DNA from: Candidatus Omnitrophota bacterium | GTDB taxonomy: Bacteria > Omnitrophota > Gorgyraeia > Gygaellales > Profunditerraquicolaceae | NCBI GenBank assembly: GCA_030691585.1 | Contig: JAUYEC010000032.1 | Location: forward strand, 1 to 8,274 | Length of the DNA stretch: 8,274 nucleotides | Direction of reading: 5' to 3' | Shown here: positions 6,123 to 8,274 of the stretch, piece by piece | Numbering within the stretch: the first letter of the stretch is position 1 | How the letters are laid out: each line of letters begins with the position of its first letter | The notes under the pieces: model-generated | Database searches by the model: none | Seen by the model: the letters and a program-made list of their open reading frames with translations, nothing else | What the model was told of the DNA's origin: nothing | Program-made: the position numbers and the translations under genes

Positions 6123-7307
6123 ATGAATTCAAAATTTCCGGTGTGGCAGGATAAGCTCGTTAAAAAATACAAATTTGACGCCCCGGTCTTTATCACAAGG
6201 CCCGACCTGCCGGTTCTAAGTGAATTAGACGGATACCTGGCCAAGATATGGTCGTCCGGATGGGTCACAAATAACGGCGCCTATCACGGTATTTTAGAGA
6301 ATGAGTTGGCCAAATACCTCAAAGTTAAGGATATTTCTCTTTTTTGTAACGGCACGCTGGCGCTGCAGATAGGCATCAACGCGCTTGGCCTCAAAGGCGA
6401 AGTCATCACCACGCCATTCACATTTGCGGCGACGCCGCACGTTCTATACTGGAACGGCATCAAGCCGGTATTCTGCGATATCGAGGAAGATACTTATAAT
6501 ATTGATGTCAATAAAATTGAAGCTCTTATTACCCGCGAAACCACCGCCATATTGCCGGTACATGTTTTTGGCGTTCCCTGTAATGTAGAGAAGCTCGCCT
6601 CAATTGGCCGCAAGCATGGGCTGAAAATCGTATACGACGCGGCTCATTCGTTCGGAGTAAGGGTCAGGGGGGTAGGCATAGGAAATTTCGGCGACGCCGC
6701 AATGTTCAGTTTTCATGCCACTAAAATATTTACAACGATCGAAGGCGGCTCATTGGTCTGCAATGAGCGCGCGTTAAAAGAAAAGGTTGACTACCTGAAA
6801 AATTTCGGCATAAAGAACGAAGAAGAGGTCGTGGGCCCGGGCACCAACGCCAAGATGAACGAGATACAGGCCGCGATCGGGTTGATCCAGTTGAAAAAGA
6901 TCGATGACGAGATCAAAAAAAGAAAGGCATTGACCGGTATTTACAGGCGCGAACTGACAAATGTGCCCGGAATCATATTTTCCACAGATATGGACGGTGT
7001 CGAGCATAACTATCAGTATTTTGTCATCAGGGTTGTTGCCAAAGATTACGGGGCCGGCCGCGATGCGCTGTTTGATCTTCTGCGTAAAATGAATATCATA
7101 GTGCGGAAATATTTTTATCCTTTATGCAGCCATTACCCGTGCTATAGCTCTTTGCCTTCGGCAAGTCCGGCTAATCTTCCAGTTGCCGAAAGGATATCCG
7201 GGGCGGTTCTTTCTTTTCCGTTGTATGGCCGGCTTCCTGAATCAACGGTTAAGACCATTTGCGCAATTATAAAGGATATTTGCCATGAAAATAAAAAAAC
7301 AGGGTGA
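6123..7307 (+). CDS. DegT/DnrJ/EryC1 PLP sugar aminotransferase (VioA-like)
   Basis: A 394-residue fold-type I PLP enzyme of the sugar-nucleotide aminotransferase family. Motifs, numbered from the ATG at 6123: SGWVTNNG near the N terminus, FCNGTLALQIGINAL, TTPFTFAATPHVLYWNGIKPVFCDI, LPVHVFGVPCNV, YDAAHSFG with Asp172 contacting the PLP nitrogen, and SFHATKIFTTIEGG with Lys201 as the Schiff-base lysine, then GTNAKMNEIQAAIGL. The SFHATKxFxTxEGG form is typical of enzymes aminating dTDP-4-keto-6-deoxyglucose at C4 (VioA and relatives), giving dTDP-4-amino-4,6-dideoxyglucose from the RmlB product, with glutamate as usual amino donor. C3- or Fuc4N-type specificity cannot be excluded. The in-frame ATG at 6051 would add 24 residues (MAAQVFRFRN...) encoded by palindromic DNA; these look unlike the family, so I reject them. 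The gene overlaps the acyltransferase by 23 bases, supporting a paired pathway. Length is normal for the family. The exact sugar is inferred. Confidence 0.87.
   Translation: MNSKFPVWQDKLVKKYKFDAPVFITRPDLPVLSELDGYLAKIWSSGWVTNNGAYHGILENELAKYLKVKDISLFCNGTLALQIGINALGLKGEVITTPFTFAATPHVLYWNGIKPVFCDIEEDTYNIDVNKIEALITRETTAILPVHVFGVPCNVEKLASIGRKHGLKIVYDAAHSFGVRVRGVGIGNFGDAAMFSFHATKIFTTIEGGSLVCNERALKEKVDYLKNFGIKNEEEVVGPGTNAKMNEIQAAIGLIQLKKIDDEIKKRKALTGIYRRELTNVPGIIFSTDMDGVEHNYQYFVIRVVAKDYGAGRDALFDLLRKMNIIVRKYFYPLCSHYPCYSSLPSASPANLPVAERISGAVLSFPLYGRLPESTVKTICAIIKDICHENKKTG
7271..7276 (+). promoter_or_regulatory. Shine-Dalgarno of the acyltransferase gene
   Basis: AAAGGA sits 8 bases before the ATG at 7285, inside the end of the aminotransferase gene. 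It supports this start over any start further downstream, even though it places 17 weakly conserved residues before the first core strand (NLVIIG). Confidence 0.65.
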
Positions 7308-7989
7308 TAACGCGGCCAGCGCGCCGCAAAGAGCGAATCTTGTGATTATCGGCACATCCGGCCATGCCAAGGTCGTCTATGAAACTTTTGTCCTGGCTTT
7401 AGCCAAAAAATACAAACTTGCGGGGCTTATTACTTCCGACAGGATCAGTTCGTTCCTGGATATGCCGGTGCTCGGCAGCGAGAAAGATGCCGAAAAAATA
7501 TTTAAAAAATACAAAATAACACATGCATTTGTGGCAATAGGAGCGGGATTTTCCCGTGAACGCTTAAGCATTGAGCTTCTGGCAAAGAACCGGATAAGAG
7601 CGGTTAATATAATACATCCCGGCGCTATCATTGCCCGGAATATTAAAATGGGGGCGGGAAATTTTATCGGACCGGGCGCCATAATAAACCCTTATGCTTC
7701 AATCGGCGATCACTGCCTGATAAATTCCGGCGCGATCGTGGAGCATGATTGCGTTATTGATGATTTCGCGACGCTTTCCCCGGGGGTGATCTTGGGAGGA
7801 AAAAGCGTGATCGGCAAAAGAAGTTTTATAGGCCTGGGCGCCAATATTATCCATAAGATACGCATTGGTGAAGATGCCGTGATCGGTGCGAGTGCCGTGG
7901 TCGTCAGCGATATTCAGGCAAGATCGGTCGCTGCCGGATGCCCCGCGAAGGTATTTAAAAAAAGAAAAATAGACGAAGTTTATCTATAG
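7285..7989 (+). CDS. Sugar N-acyltransferase, PglD/NeuD/VioB-like left-handed beta-helix
   Basis: A 234-residue acyltransferase with a small N-terminal Rossmann-like domain (NLVIIGTSGHAKVVYE, 18-33; the GxSGHAKVV is the nucleotide-sugar-binding motif) and a C-terminal hexapeptide-repeat beta-helix (about 110-215, many [LIV]Gxxxx units). INSGAIVEHDCVIDDFATLSPGVILGG (146-172) contains His154, which aligns with the catalytic His of PglD, and GASAVVVSDI and AAGCPAKVFK (201-225) form the usual C-terminal end. These enzymes use acetyl-CoA (or another acyl-CoA) to acylate the 4-amino group of UDP- or dTDP-amino sugars, in the cytoplasm as trimers. Next to a VioA-like aminotransferase and RmlB, dTDP-4-amino-4,6-dideoxyglucose is the likely substrate, giving dTDP-Qui4NAc. 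An NeuD-like O-acetyltransferase is a less likely reading. It overlaps the upstream gene by 23 bases and has its own Shine-Dalgarno. Confidence 0.87.
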   Translation: MKIKKQGDNAASAPQRANLVIIGTSGHAKVVYETFVLALAKKYKLAGLITSDRISSFLDMPVLGSEKDAEKIFKKYKITHAFVAIGAGFSRERLSIELLAKNRIRAVNIIHPGAIIARNIKMGAGNFIGPGAIINPYASIGDHCLINSGAIVEHDCVIDDFATLSPGVILGGKSVIGKRSFIGLGANIIHKIRIGEDAVIGASAVVVSDIQARSVAAGCPAKVFKKRKIDEVYL

Positions 7990-8007
7990 TTGGAGCCTTG
8001 AGAAAAA

Positions 8008-8274
8008 ATGAGGATCAGCTTAACCACGCCCCCATTTGATCTGATCAAATCCGCGTACGCGTCAAAGTCAAAGATCAAAAGGGGGTATTTGCCGCCTTTA
8101 GGGTTGGGCTATATCGCCTCTTCGTTAAAGGCCAATGGCTTTGACCGGATAAAGCTGCTTGACGGCGCATCCATGGGGCTTAAGGAGGATGATTTTATCC
8201 GGTTAGTGCTTGAGGATTCTCCGGATCTTATCGGTATATCCTGTATGACTGCTTCCTCCCGGGAGGCATACAGC
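8008..8274 (+). CDS. B12-binding-domain radical SAM protein, N-terminal fragment (3' end outside window)
   Basis: The first 89 codons of a gene that runs off the window. MRISLTTPPF at the N terminus, RGYLPPLGLGYIASSLKANG (25-44), IKLLDGASMGL (48-58) and SPDLIGISCMTAS (71-83) are the standard opening strands of the B12-binding domain found in front of radical SAM cores (the PPLGLGYIAsxL signature is characteristic). The CxxxCxxC cluster should lie beyond the edge, so the radical SAM assignment rests on family pattern alone. Where some cobalamin domains carry DxHxxG, this one has DGASMG, lacking the His. GGAG at 7992-7995 is 12 bases from the ATG, a rather long spacing; a nearer GAG at 8000-8002 is an alternative. 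An 18-base gap from the acyltransferase stop suggests the same operon. It is distinct from the radical SAM gene at 1723-3249. Confidence 0.75.
   Translation, partial: MRISLTTPPFDLIKSAYASKSKIKRGYLPPLGLGYIASSLKANGFDRIKLLDGASMGLKEDDFIRLVLEDSPDLIGISCMTASSREAYS

Overview
The window is a single-strand (+) stretch of a surface-polysaccharide (O-antigen or exopolysaccharide type) biosynthesis locus. It holds nine protein genes: two cut by the window edges and seven complete. I see no rRNA, tRNA, CRISPR array or transposase gene, and no gene-free stretch longer than about 100 bases. The organism cannot be named from this. Moderate GC by eye, B12-type radical SAM genes inside a sugar locus and close gene packing suggest an anaerobic, probably Gram-negative bacterium, perhaps an uncultured phylum such as Omnitrophota. 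That placement is a low-confidence inference.

Layout. Positions 1-231 hold the C-terminal end of a dTDP-glucose 4,6-dehydratase (RmlB/RfbB). Positions 259-6020 hold five tightly joined genes: two DPM1-like GT2 glycosyltransferases, a B12-binding-type radical SAM protein, a multi-pass GT-C-like membrane glycosyltransferase and an FAD-dependent amine-oxidase/UGM-like oxidoreductase. Their junctions are stop-then-start with no spacer (969/970, 1722/1723) or 8-base overlaps (3242-3249, 4584-4591), which points to translational coupling. A 102-base gap (6021-6122) follows, carrying a perfect 20-base palindrome and a second GC-rich hairpin. Together they look like a small non-autonomous IS200/IS605-type element or another interspersed repeat. 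Then come a DegT/DnrJ/EryC1 (VioA-like) sugar aminotransferase (6123-7307, start reassigned), a PglD/NeuD/VioB-like sugar N-acyltransferase (7285-7989), and the N-terminal 89 residues of a second B12-type radical SAM protein (8008 to the edge).

How the genes fit together. RmlB makes dTDP-4-keto-6-deoxyglucose. The aminotransferase plus acyltransferase would turn this into a dTDP-4-acylamino-4,6-dideoxyhexose such as dTDP-Qui4NAc. The five-gene block reads as a lipid-linked sugar module: a DPM1-like enzyme charges polyprenyl phosphate with a sugar, and the GT-C enzyme uses such donors on the outer side of the membrane. The radical SAM and FAD proteins may modify the sugar or the lipid carrier. 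The last point is a hypothesis drawn from gene neighbourhood, not from the sequence of either enzyme.
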